Source: Botrytis cinerea B05.10
Taxonomy: Eukaryota; Ascomycota; Leotiomycetes; Helotiales; Sclerotiniaceae
DNA: 64,000 bases
NCBI RefSeq assembly: GCF_000143535.2
Contig: NC_037314.1
Coordinates: 1,674,001 to 1,738,000 of the forward strand
Reading direction: 5' to 3'
Position 1 is the first letter of the stretch, and the number at the start of each line of letters is the position of its first letter. Of the stretch, positions 13,948-25,388 are shown one piece after another. Under the pieces are notes generated by a model that was given only the letters and a program-made list of their open reading frames with translations, searched no databases and was not told the DNA's origin. Position numbers and translations under genes: made by a program.

Positions 13948-15494
13948 GGCTGAAAAAAAAACAGTACCAAAACTTCAATTGCTACCAAATCAACTGCGAA
14001 AGAAAGTAGTTCAAGACCACAACGAGCACTTGGCCTTCGAAGATAAAGATAAAGATAAGTTGGGCAACAGCTCGTACGATTCATCCATTTCACATGGCAA
14101 CCCACAACCCCATAATTTTGAAAAAATCAACATCATCGATAAGCCTGAAAATTTCCCCGCCGCAGGGAGTCAAGGGTGCTATCACGCCTTATCGACCTGA
14201 AGGGTCTTTTTTCTCCTTAGTTTTTTCCGCCTAGGAAGGTTTTCCGATAGCCATCCCTGTTTCTATCAAGAACCTAGCAGACCAGCTTCTATCACTGAAA
14301 TTGACAAAACTATCAAACCACTACTTGTACTGTAATATGATGGAACATTGTAAAAACCCAATTGGTGCAGAATTGAGTGTCTTCGGATATGCAGATCTAG
14401 TTTTCGAAATAGAAAAATTGATAGGCCGATTTAATATAGAATATTGAAAGGGGGCATGTTTTGGGTGTGCGGTTTTTTCGTTTATATGGAGCCAGCGAGT
14501 CGAGACATATGCGAGAGATCCACATTGAGAGACAACGCCTAAAATCAGAGTGGAGATCTTCTACTTCACTTGATGGATTTTTTGCAAAGCGTGCATTTGC
14601 ATGTGATAGTCTGACAATATAATATATCGGTTGGCCACTTAAAAATACATCGTTTCGGGAATGGTTGCTACATAACACAAGAGGAAGGTGTTTCCCCGCA
14701 CATTCGATGTGCCGAAGTGTTTGATAGCCCTTGAACTACCTGTATTCAGTTCGGCTCGGATGCAAATCTCGAGGAGAGGTTTGAGCTAGCGCTTGCAGCC
14801 TTATACGTTTGCAGATCATTCAAGGACATGCTTTGGGGCCCGCCATTACAATAAAAAGAAATGGCCCAATCTAGTTCCAGTCCGTACTTTCATTACCCCT
14901 CACCAATTATATATTTGATCCAGAAAAGAGGGAAGTTCTGGTACGAGGAAGATCTAATTTGAGGAAATTATTCCAATTCTAGCAGCTGTGACATTGAACC
15001 AATCAACGTGTCCAACTCTCATACTGAGATCTATCCAAATAATTATACTCAATGGCATCCAACTCCTTGCGCCATCGTTAAAATATTGGTCAAATACTCC
15101 ATCCTATACAATACTTTCCCACATCTGGGAGGGGAATATAACGCCAAATCAAATCCCAACTATATGCAAATGCCCAAGCACTGGCGCGCCACGTTTTCAA
15201 TACTGTTCTTCCTTTTCGTAATCATTTGAGTCCAGAACTCCACTGTCTTCCAATTCAATGGCCCAAGTTGTGGTGGATCTATTAAAGAAAATCATGATAT
15301 AATGAAGAAAAAGTAGCCGAAGAAAGTAACATCGCTTAGCGAATATAACAAAATCAAAATAAAAGGAAGCAAACTAATATCCTATATCTGCTTAAATCGG
15401 TATCTTCGTAGTGCCAGGAATGACGAATTCGTTCGATGGAGCTCGAATGCCGTAAAGTGGCAGGTTTTATCGACCATTTGAAAAGATGAAATGA
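13948..15494. other. Intergenic region
   Basis: This holds the promoter of the DHA2 transporter and the 3' flank of the LicD-like gene. An AAGATA run lies at about 14039-14056. No coding signal is seen on either strand. Confidence 0.55.
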
Positions 15495-17245
15495 TTAGGA
15501 GACGGGCGCGGAACCTTCAGTTTTCTTAACTTCTGCCTTTATCTTATCCTCGTTTCTCTGTCTCGCATCGGCAGCCTTTTGTTCGTCCTGTTTACGTTTG
15601 TCTTCAGCTTTTTGTACTTGATTGGCCTTTTTCTCGGCTGCGGTAAATATCTTGTTCTCTGCAGCTCGCTGAGCTGGCGGAGGTTCGGATGCATCATGGG
15701 ATTGTGCTTTTGGCTGTTCTTCTTTGATTGGTTGTTTGCTTACGGGTGGTGTGTCTTGTTGAGCTTCCTGTGCGGCTTTTTGCTTCGCTTTCTCTTTAGC
15801 TTCCTCTGTAGCTTTTTGCGCTTCTGCCAACTTCTTGGCTTCCTCTAACTTTTTGGCCTCTTCGAGTTTCTTCGCATTTTCTGCGGCTTGCTTCGCCTCC
15901 TCCGCCTTTTGGGCATCCGTCTTTGGCGGTGGCTGAGCTGCCTTTTGTGGTTCCATTGGTACTTGAATATCTTGCTTCACAGGAATCCATTCCATTTTAT
16001 CATCGTCGAAGTGGTGGCTTTTCAATTGAGTTAGCAGAGACATTCCAAGGCAAACATCGTAATTTCATCAAACATACCCTTCAAATTCAGTTAAAGTCAA
16101 TGATTTCTCATGGTATTCTGCCTCTAAGATTTCTTTGTAGGCGAATGGAATTTTGGCCGGAGCTCCCTCGAAGAAGGTGTCTCGCAATGGAAAGATGTAG
16201 GTATCCTATGATTATTAGCACAATCCAGCTAACCATTCACCAAATCAAATTACCCTATATTCATGACCATCTTTGCAGCTCATCATTCCTTTTCCGGCAG
16301 GGTGTGTGTAATTGTATCTAGCAGTCGTGATATCGATGAATAAGCCACTCGTAGTGTCGACCCATCGTGCATCAATGACATTCAATTTGTCCGATTGCTC
16401 CCTATTAATATAATGCGGGTTAACCTCGAGCATATAATCTCGGCCTTCTGGAATGCGTGGAGTTTTGTAGTGAAAGACGGTCATATTGTAATAAGAGGCG
16501 AGAAAGTGCATCGAAGCTTCGGAGACTTGGACATCGGAGTCGGAATCCCATGGTAGAATCTAATGATGGTGAGATTTTATGAAGAAATCAAAATCTTTGC
16601 AGTGCCGTTCATACCTTACGATTCCACCACCAGCCGAGCAAAGTACCATGCATGAGCCATGTTTCCACTCCAATATCTGAGAAAGTAGCTAGGTAGGTTT
16701 GAATGAGATTCGAAAGTGCTTGTCTGCGTTCTCTGTAACCCAATTGCTTGTCGGCGAATCTGTACGAATAATGTTAGGTTCCGCCATTGTGCACCGTAGC
16801 AAGAATCTACCCATAGAAGTTACATACCGGCCATCATAATGCGGATGGAAGCTGTTAACCTCGCCATGTTAGCAATGAACTCCAGATCTACATTGAAAAC
16901 CTCCGGTTTCCCAGGTTTAACTGGGTGGTGAATATACGTACACACTCTCATCTGTTAGGAACAATTCCGTTAGCTGGGTTTCCAACTCAACATAAACTCT
17001 AATAGTCATGGACCGGACAATTCGGACAGGTCGTCCAGAGTCGCAAGTTCCGCCACAATAAACTCTCTTTGAGAAGAAAACAAGAACTTACGAAAATATT
17101 TTCCGCTTGGATCGCCTCTCCTTCCGCTCATGTCCTTGTGTAGCTTTGTGCGCACACTGTAAAAGTCGGCATCTCGTTTTTGAATTGCCAGCGCCGACAC
17201 AATTGACAAAAGTCCAGGCAAAGTGATGATCCACGAGATGCGCAT
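15495..17245 (-). CDS. Secreted LicD/Mnn4-like phosphotransferase family protein
   Basis: Seven-exon model: 17245-17092, 16951-16942, 16851-16828, 16759-16615, 16559-16254, 16205-16078, 16017-15495; introns 48-140 nt; 429 residues. The first ATG opens a signal peptide (hydrophobic segment ending SALA) followed by KR. The catalytic-type core reads GVETWLMHGTLLGWWWNRKI then PWDSDSDVQVSE; the acidic DSDSD resembles the metal-binding DxD of LicD/Mnn4 proteins, which transfer phospho-sugar or phosphocholine groups. Later blocks are GLFIDITTARYN and FEGAPAKIPFAYKEILEAEY. The last 150 residues are an Ala/Lys/Glu-rich repeat (KKLEEA units), like the charged tail of yeast Mnn4. It probably acts in the Golgi on N-glycan mannosylphosphate; activity is inferred. 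A 10-nt exon supplies part of KYFHESVFHPHYDGRF. Confidence 0.88.
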
Positions 17246-18046
17246 TTTCGATTATCACGATATGGTGATCAGCTTACAAGAAAGCAATTTCGACAGGGTT
17301 GAACAACCGTCTTGGCGCGGCTTTTCTAATTGTGGGCGTGGGATCGCTGGTGGATGAAAGGATTTGCCAAGAGATGTATAATCGACTTTTTGTATATATG
17401 GAGAGAAGGGGCTCGAATGCTGCTGTTATATGTAGACGTAGGGCAAAGAGGTACGAGAGAGATATCGAGAGAGAAAGAGAGAGCAGCAACGCAAAATGTC
17501 GAAAATGTAAAGATTGAAATGGAGAGTGAAGTGAAATAGTATTCATCCAAGGAAAATAGAAAGAGACGTGGGGAAGCACACGATCAAGTACTCCTTTGGT
17601 TACTCGTCACCCAAGACAAGGGATATATCCCAAGGAGCATTTGAGTGGAGACAGATCTTGCTAGTTTTCTATAAAATGTGATCAAGCAAACAGCGTCCGG
17701 AGCTATGAATGTTGAGATATGAGAATATTAAGGCGGCATGAGGAGGAAGCATGTATCTTGGTGCAATTCGCCGCCTGGAGAGAATGAAAGGAAAGGGAAA
17801 GAGAAATATTGAGTGATTATTGGACGAATCGGAAAGTCGTCGTGGGTTCAAGCATCAGCCCCCTCGAATATGCTCTAAGATGTATTTACTGCATAGCACC
17901 TAGTCGCTACACTCACGATGATTAGACGAGGGACATGAGAAGCTGGCATCAATTGGCGCTTGCTTCTGTTTGAAGTGAAAGGGCCAAACCAAGGTCTAAA
18001 AGCAAAAGTGCTGCAGAGTATACCTGATAGATTCTATCTAGAGTGC

Positions 18047-18075
18047 TCAGATCGGTCGTCAGATCGGTCGTCAGA
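18047..18075. repeat. 12-bp tandem duplication
   Basis: Two perfect adjacent copies of TCAGATCGGTCG are followed by a partial third (TCAGA). Confidence 0.85.
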
Positions 18076-20518
18076 CTAAACAACTATTTCCTACCTAGCA
18101 ACTCACTGGATGCAAGTCCCTATCTATTCGTCCGTACATCTATCTTACCATTTATCTTCAGGTAGCTTGTTCATCATGGAAACAGCACCCTCCTGAGTTG
18201 CTGCATCGTAGCATCCATCCCATTTGGCTGGGACATGGCATTCGATATCAATATTTCGCAATGCAATCCTCAGATAAAAAGGCTCGGTTCATTTTATTAA
18301 TGCGTAAGCAGCACATGGATTACGACGCTTTGGACCCAACCTTAATTCTTCTGCTCACATCTCTCTTTTTGAATTCCCACAGGTTTCAGATTGGCCTAGG
18401 ATTATTATGGTTAGAATGGCGCGGCATATCGTCACTTTTGTTGGAATACCAAGATAATGCACTTTGCCCATGTTTGAGAGACGGAGAAAGAATGCAAGGC
18501 GAGGAAAAAAGAATGTCAATCATTACTGAATCGACTTCATACCTGGGGAAAAGCTGGGTGGTGCGTCCGGTATCCGTGAACACAACAAGGTTGAGCTTGA
18601 TTAGCCGCCATCTGATGATGTTGACATCTCGGCGATGTGCTTTCAAGCCTGCAATGATGATACCAAGTAGGTCACAGAAAGGAGTTGGTTGGTTGGGGTA
18701 TTTACTGTGCCATACGACTGACCCCCCTCAGCCCCTTGATCAAGGAATCGAAGCTATTTCAATCCATCGTTTTCTTTTTTTCGCTCACCAAGTGATTGGA
18801 AAAACGGGAATGCATCCTAGAAAAAGACAGCACCAATAAATCCACATCCCTCTCCTTGAGTCGTGTGCTCAATAACCCCTTGCTAGGCCGCGTCAGCTAG
18901 AAGAAAAAGAATAAGCCAGGTGAAGCCACAAAGTTAAGCTTTTAGACGAATCTTGGCAAAGCTTACATGCGCCTGCTTTACTAAGCCTTGCGCTAATGAT
19001 CTGATCCAAGGATCTTTTCACATCGACTGTGTAGACTTTTCAATGCATTTGTCCGGTTCTTTGTTTGCTCAATCGCATACCTACAGATCATTAATAATGG
19101 TCTGACAATATCACAAACAATGCGACTTGCCAATCCAATCAGCACCGCCAGTAACAAGTGAATAGGAGTAATTGGCAGGATGACAAAAAAAAGCGCAGGA
19201 AGATACGACATTAGCTTCAAAGTTCAGCTTAGAAGGGAAACAGCACTTGAAGACCGCGGTGCGTCGTCTTTGCGGATGTCTTTATATTTCCGTTCTCCGT
19301 TATTAATAGCAGCAACGGGCTTCTATGGGGGCTGGAAGCAGAACTACGGAAATTAAGACACACTTGCTCGGACTCAAAAAGCGGCTTTGAAAGCCGTTTT
19401 GGTGTAAAAACCGACAAAAAATGTGATGATAATAGTTGCCGCTTTCAATTATTGATGGAATAGCTACTAAGTATCAGCCAAGAACTCAGATGAACGACCT
19501 CGTATCTTTCGGATCGCGAAGAGAAATGTGGTCTATTCTCTTCTCCCTTCTAGATATTTAAAGCATAACATACACGCGCTTAATCTACAGCCCGTGAAAG
19601 CTTAATCCTCAAAATAACCTTAGTGGGTCATTAGGATTATGCTTCAATCTTCGGATCCGATTATACCGTGGATTGATCTCCCTCCCATGTCATAATAATT
19701 GATCTGGATTCGGCTGCGCTTTGTCTGATTTTGAAACTCGCCGTGGATCGAGGACGCATCATTCATGGTAGTGCCACGTGGTTGTCCGAGTAGATCACAC
19801 ATCAACACGAAATTCTGAGCATCTACCTTGAAGCTGATCAGGTAGTGTGGCAACAATAAATTCCTATTTCACGCAGAAATTCTTATATAACATGTCCCGC
19901 AGAACCCGTGCTTAGTTTTGTGTTTTTTTCGAGGAACATGTATAGACATTGAATTCCTTGTGCACGTCACTTCTGGACTCTTACCGCGATATTTTTTGGG
20001 CTTGATTTGAGTTTCGCGACAATTGATACTTCGTTCATTGGTGTTGGTTTACATTTCGCTGTGGTTGGAACAGACACTTTCATCTTTTTATCGGCACATC
20101 TTCGTTTCAGTATTGATTTCTTTGCTTTTAATTCCCTTTGAAGTGGAAGTACTTCAGAGGAACTTGGGCAACTTGGGGTTCAATCATTCAATGGTAAACA
20201 GAATTCCGAATTTGCACTTGGTTTTACCAATTTCGCTCTTCTCATCCTGAACCATGCCATGGACTGTTTTCATACAGCATTGTGTCACGCCTTCTGTGAG
20301 GAGATACCTCGTTGATGGGAGATAGTGCAACGTGACAAGGGCGACGCCACTTATAGATTATGAGATGGAAGCAAATAATTTGTCTTGTTAATTGCCCAAC
20401 CCAAATTTCTGCCGATCCATCGTGATGATAAAGGCTTTCTTCATTTTTGAGGCGAAAATTGTGACCAGAGCAAAAGCCTGGTTCTCAAGAGTTTCTGCTC
20501 TACTCTTCTTATAACTTC

Positions 20519-20555
20519 GATACTTACTTGCAGTTCAAGATCTCAAGTAAGTATC
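20519..20555. repeat. Perfect 12-bp inverted repeat (hairpin)
   Basis: GATACTTACTTG at 20519-20530 is the exact reverse complement of CAAGTAAGTATC at 20544-20555, with a 13-nt loop. There is no T-run that would make it a Pol III terminator, and no adjacent gene. Confidence 0.8.
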
Positions 20556-22158
20556 TCGACCAAGAATACACCTGAAAGCACTTTGTTTGCGGTCTGAAGT
20601 TGCCAATCCGTAGTGTTCACGATTTATTGTTGGGTATTTTCGAGCTTTTAAGTAATAGAGGTATTCACAGACATGAGCATCATCGTTGAGGTGCTTTTAG
20701 CGAAATGAAGAATACCAAGAAGCGAAGACAAACGGCTAATGGCGAGAATGATTTGTGTAAGCACCGCAATATAGAAGGTGACGAAGTATGATACATCCTC
20801 ATCAATTTTAGCAACATCTATGAGAAACAAGGTAATCAATCTTTCCACGTTCGTAAAAGCCTACTTGCCCCCTTTGCCAATATCATCTTCATGCAAGCCA
20901 GCTGTTTGTCATTGCAACACTTTGCCAGAGCATTCCGCGTTACCTAATGTCGAATTTTAAACGCATAACCTACTGTCGGTTCAGAAGAGTTGATCGTCAG
21001 CTCAGCTGTCGTTGACAGAATATTCGAGGAGAATAGAATTATGGCGTAGCCAAGGGAATGAAATCCAGAGATGCTAATATCGAGGCTTCCCGCGGAACGA
21101 GTGCATACAAATAATGTTGCTCCCCGCTGACTTGCAGAGACTTTGTGGTCATTTGAAATATTTCTTCAACTAGAATCAGTTCTCCAATTGCTTCTCTTGA
21201 AAATAGATATAGCCAAAGTAATTTTTGACCTCAGGATTGTCTCGCAGATGTCAGGTGTGGTTTAATCGCCTTAGATTTCTAAATCATGCTAAGAATGACT
21301 GTGAGGGTTCTTTTAGCTTTCGAAACATTTCTTCCAGTGAGTCTGTGGAGTTCAACCATGGAGGAAGACCTGCAATCGGGAATATACAAAAGTGCGACTA
21401 GATGGAGTAAATTAATGATAAACAGCTGGTAACAGTAGAGAGTGAAGTTTAATACAAACCGGACGAACTAGCCAATGTGCAACATCCACTGAATATTACA
21501 GAGTGAAGGGAATTACGATTGTCTTCCGAGGATTATCATCAAATTTGTTCTTAGAAGTTGTGGTTTGACGATGTTCTTTAAAACTACCTGTTGTTCAAAG
21601 GATACCATACATCACGAGATGAGGGTTCTTCTTTATCATTTGCGTCCTGATGCGAATGCGATATTGCGAATACGATAGAGCCTTGCAAACAAATCGGATT
21701 ATCGGACATCTCGGGTATTTCCCGGACAGATCTTCATCCCACTACTTTCATGTCGCTTATCATTTATAATTGGGTGAGATTAATTGGCAAGCTGGGAATG
21801 TGTATCTCATTTTATGATTCCTAGACAGAATTGCCAGGCATAAGGTGTAAAGCAAAACCGCTTCTTCAGTCTTTGGCCAATGATGGCAGATCTTCTAGAA
21901 GAACATGTCGCATCCTGCACGTTAGATTTTGGTGGACGGTACTAGGGTACCTCGTACCAAGAATTTGGGCAATCGAAAACACAATCAGCCGTTTCGTTTC
22001 GGTGGTTTGCGATGCGAGCAAAGGACCGATGCATGCCAATGCTGGCTCGTCCATTTAAGATCAAATCCCCTCAGTGTTGCCAAAGTTACTTGTCAACAGA
22101 AACCCGACTTGAAACTTCAAAATCCTGCTGAAAATTCGGAATACATCGTAAAAGAAAA

Positions 22159-23901
22159 ATGGCTCCTGCCATATCAACAGAAGATAGAAGTATTATTGGG
22201 ACATTTTCTCACCTGTTGCTTTCCGCTGGAATTATAGTAGGTTGAATAGATCTTTTTGTCTGTCTTGATAGCTAATACTCGAACAGACTGCCTGCTATAT
22301 CACATACAAAGTGATATATAATCTTTATTTTCATCCACTTGCAAAATTTCCTGGCCCAAGGCTAGCAGCAATAACAGATGGCTGGATATGTTGGCATAAG
22401 TAAATTTCACAGTTTCTATTATTTCACGCTTATGACTAATGAAGCGCAGTACTTCTGGAAATTATCACACGACTATGATCAGCTTGCACAAGAAATATGG
22501 TCCAGTTGTCAGATTCGCACCAAATGATTTGTTGGTTCACCAAATTAATGTCGAAATGACATTTTACTAACTCGAGAACAGAGACTTCGCCTCTCCTCAA
22601 GCAAATCAAGAAATCCATGGCCATGCAAAGCAAGGAAAAGCCATGTTTCTCAAAGGGCCAGCCTACAATACTGGTTCGGAAACCAATGTTGGTATTGTTT
22701 CGGCAAGAGATCCGGCTGTTCATCGAGAAATCCGAAAATCTCTTTCTCATGCGTTTAGTGCTAAAGCACTTCGGCTACAAGAGGAAGTGGTGATACAGTA
22801 CATGGACTTGTTCGTTTCTCAACTACATCAACGCAAGGATGATGAGAAGGGGTTGAACTTGTCAGAAGTAAGTCAGAACAGTTTTGTCTGTGAATCACTA
22901 CTAACATAACACAGTGGTATAATTGGTTAACTTTTGATATCATTGGTGATCTCGCCTTTGGGGAATCATTCGATGCAGTCAAATCCGGAGAAGGCCATCC
23001 GTGGATCAGTCTCATTCTCAGCACTATCCATCTGATGGCTATTATGGAAATCTTTCGACGATTCCCATTTTTCATGAACCCATTTTTCAAGAAGATTGCA
23101 ACAATTCTCATGCCTAAAGGCTTGAAAGAAAAGAGCAAGGTACATTTCCAAAATGCAATGCAAAAAGCAACTCAACGTATGGAGCGAGGAAACAATGACC
23201 GAGACGATTTTTTCTCGCATCTACTACGAGAGAAAGAGAATGGACCAAAAATTACTCGTGAATTCATTCTAGCGCAATCGAATACGCTTATTGTAGCCGG
23301 CTCCGAAACCACCGCCACTTTCCTTATAGGAGTAACATACTATCTTCTTAACAGGCCCGAGACACTACGACGTCTCCAAGAAGAGATCCGCAATGCATTC
23401 ACATCTTCACAAGATATCACAAGCGATTCCACAGCAGCCCTCCCATATCTTTCAGCCGTAATCGAAGAAGGTCTTCGCATCTACCCACCCGTACCAATGG
23501 GTCTCCCGCGTGAGTGTCCGGGCGCCACAATAGATGGTCATTATGTTCCCAAAGGCGCGATTGTCTGCGTCTCCGGCTACGTTGCTACCCATAACGAAGA
23601 ATATTTCGCCGACGCCAATGAGTTTCATCCTGAGAGATATCTACCTCCTTCTCACCCATTTTATGATTCTCGATATCAGAATGATAACAAAGATGCGAGC
23701 AAACCGTTTTCTCTGGGTTCCAGAGCATGTCTGGGGGTTAATTTGGCGTATATGGAAATGCGGGTAGTTTTGGCGAGATTGGCTTGGGAATTCGATTGGG
23801 AATTGAAGAGTAAGGAGTTAAATTGGGAAAGGGATTCGAAATTGGTGGTGCTTTGGAAAAAACCAGAGCTCAGGGTTGGGTTTACCCCGGTAAAGAGATG
23901 A
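22159..23901 (+). CDS. Cytochrome P450 monooxygenase
   Basis: Five-exon model: 22159-22236, 22287-22399, 22450-22530, 22582-22867, 22915-23901; introns of only 47-51 nt; 514 residues, the usual length for a microsomal fungal P450. The N-terminus carries a hydrophobic membrane anchor followed by the proline hinge KFPGPRLAA. Downstream are [16 protein letters not shown], the I-helix oxygen-binding motif AGSETT (about residues 314-319), the K-helix ExxR (EGLR, about 371-374), FHPERY (about 423-428) and the heme loop [10 protein letters not shown] with the proximal cysteine at about 458. All essential motifs are intact. Style resembles the isotrichodermin C-15 hydroxylase-like (CYP65-type) group, but the substrate is unknown and no biosynthetic partner genes adjoin it. 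The donor of intron 3 (GTTGGT) is the weakest call. Confidence 0.9.
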
Positions 23902-25388
23902 GCTGGAGAGGTGCCATCTAAGGCGTTTTGGTTTCTTTCTTTCTTTTGTCTTTTACAGAAATAATTCTCGTGGCAACAGCCCATAAACCTAGGGAAGTTG
24001 GATAATACAAGGGTGAATACAAATTAGGCTTTCTTCTGCAGCGATCCGTCCCGAATCCCGAATCTGAGAATGAATTGAGACAATTACAGACAGGTATCTA
24101 GGCGCTTGCCGTGTTCGAGAACTTAATGCTGGAAGCCGCGAACTGGATATGCATGTATGCGTGTATGCAAGATGCTGGAAGTGCGAGAACGTGTTTCGGG
24201 TTGCAAGGACAACAGAGGGAGTTGGGATGAAATATATGTGAAATTTCTTCGAGGGTTGTGGAATTCCAATTTGTTGAATCGACTTCATCCTGGCCAGGGA
24301 ATGAATAAACGGTGAGATTTCCAGAAGGGGGTTTGGTACTACAATAGGGATATTGTCTGATAGACATCTCCGGAAACAGCAAAACAGTGTGGAGAGGAGT
24401 GGTTCAATCCAATCGAATGAGACGATTGATGTACTCATGCATTTTCGTTCTGAAAACTCATCTCATCCGCAAATAAGAGCTCGTCTTCCAGTCTACAACC
24501 GCACCTCATGGGATGCAACACATATTCGCCCTCTCATCTCACCTCGTTTGGAAGAGACGAGGAAATGATGAGATGAAGTATCTTCTGTATCTAAATGCTC
24601 TTCTGTGTCCCAATCTCATTCTATGCGCTCTCAATACTCAATACTCAGTACTCAATTCCTTTATAATTATCAAATATCATAGCAACCATTTTCCAAACCA
24701 CATGCACGTCGAAGAGAAAAAGGAAAACCATCCCCGCAGCTTCGGATGAGATAGAGAGATTCCGAGAAATCCCTGCAAGCGATAAGCAGAATTGCCCCAC
24801 GCAGCTTTACCGTTAGAATGTGATAATTCATGAAAATTTCTAGGGACCAAGCTAGAGCGGAGTACGCCTTTCCAATCAATTCTGGACCTTCCAAAAGAGT
24901 CATACAAATGAATAGGTTATATAACACCGCGTTCTTTTTGATTTTTCGTTCGTCGTTTGATCCTTCAAGAGCTCTTTTCGCTCCAATATTGTAAGACACT
25001 TACTTTTGTTGTTGCTTCGACTTGTGCTCAACGGGTCGGTCTCACGGTCTCACGGTCTCACGATCTTATTGTTTAATGTTTTAATATGAAGTGTACGAGA
25101 TTGAGTTGCACAGTATACACATAGTAAGGTAGGTCAAACCCGTTATTCCTTAGATGTTTGTGCGAGTCTGGACCCAATTGGATGGATGTGGTGGATGGGG
25201 AATTCTAAATGAGGGTGTGACGAGGTTGGTGTATCGATAGATCTAATGCTCTTCTCACGCATATGCTCTTCCTATACTATCCCTATACCTCCAATTGGGA
25301 ACTCTGTTACTTTCACTCTTGCGCCATAAATCTGCGGAAGCAAAGGAAAAAAAGAGACAATTGCTAATTCCACAATCGCATCAATAGA
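23902..25388. other. Intergenic region upstream of NCS1 permease
   Basis: This holds the P450 3' end and the promoter of the NCS1 permease. No gene is supported; several 70-150-codon frames on both strands lack motifs. Confidence 0.55.
25037..25060. repeat. 8-bp tandem repeat, three copies
   Basis: Three perfect copies of CGGTCTCA lie about 330 bp upstream of the NCS1 start codon; a degenerate fourth follows. Confidence 0.8.

Larger units (their letters stand above)
17246..22158. other. 4.9-kb gene-poor spacer
   Basis: No gene is supported. A 213-codon plus-strand frame at 18198-18839 begins with TTG, shows no domain or membrane pattern and looks like chance. The tract holds an AG-rich run at 17455-17490, a 12-bp tandem duplication and a hairpin (both listed separately). 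It is AT-rich, but I see no transposase or reverse transcriptase fragments or long terminal repeats. Confidence 0.55.

Noticed and set aside
18198..18839. 213-codon plus-strand frame
   Set aside because: No ATG start, no motif or composition typical of protein, and it lies in a spacer where other long chance frames occur.
22643..22909. P450 beginning at the ATG in [10 protein letters not shown]
   Set aside because: This would lack the membrane anchor and proline hinge, which are recoverable in frame from three upstream exons starting at 22159.
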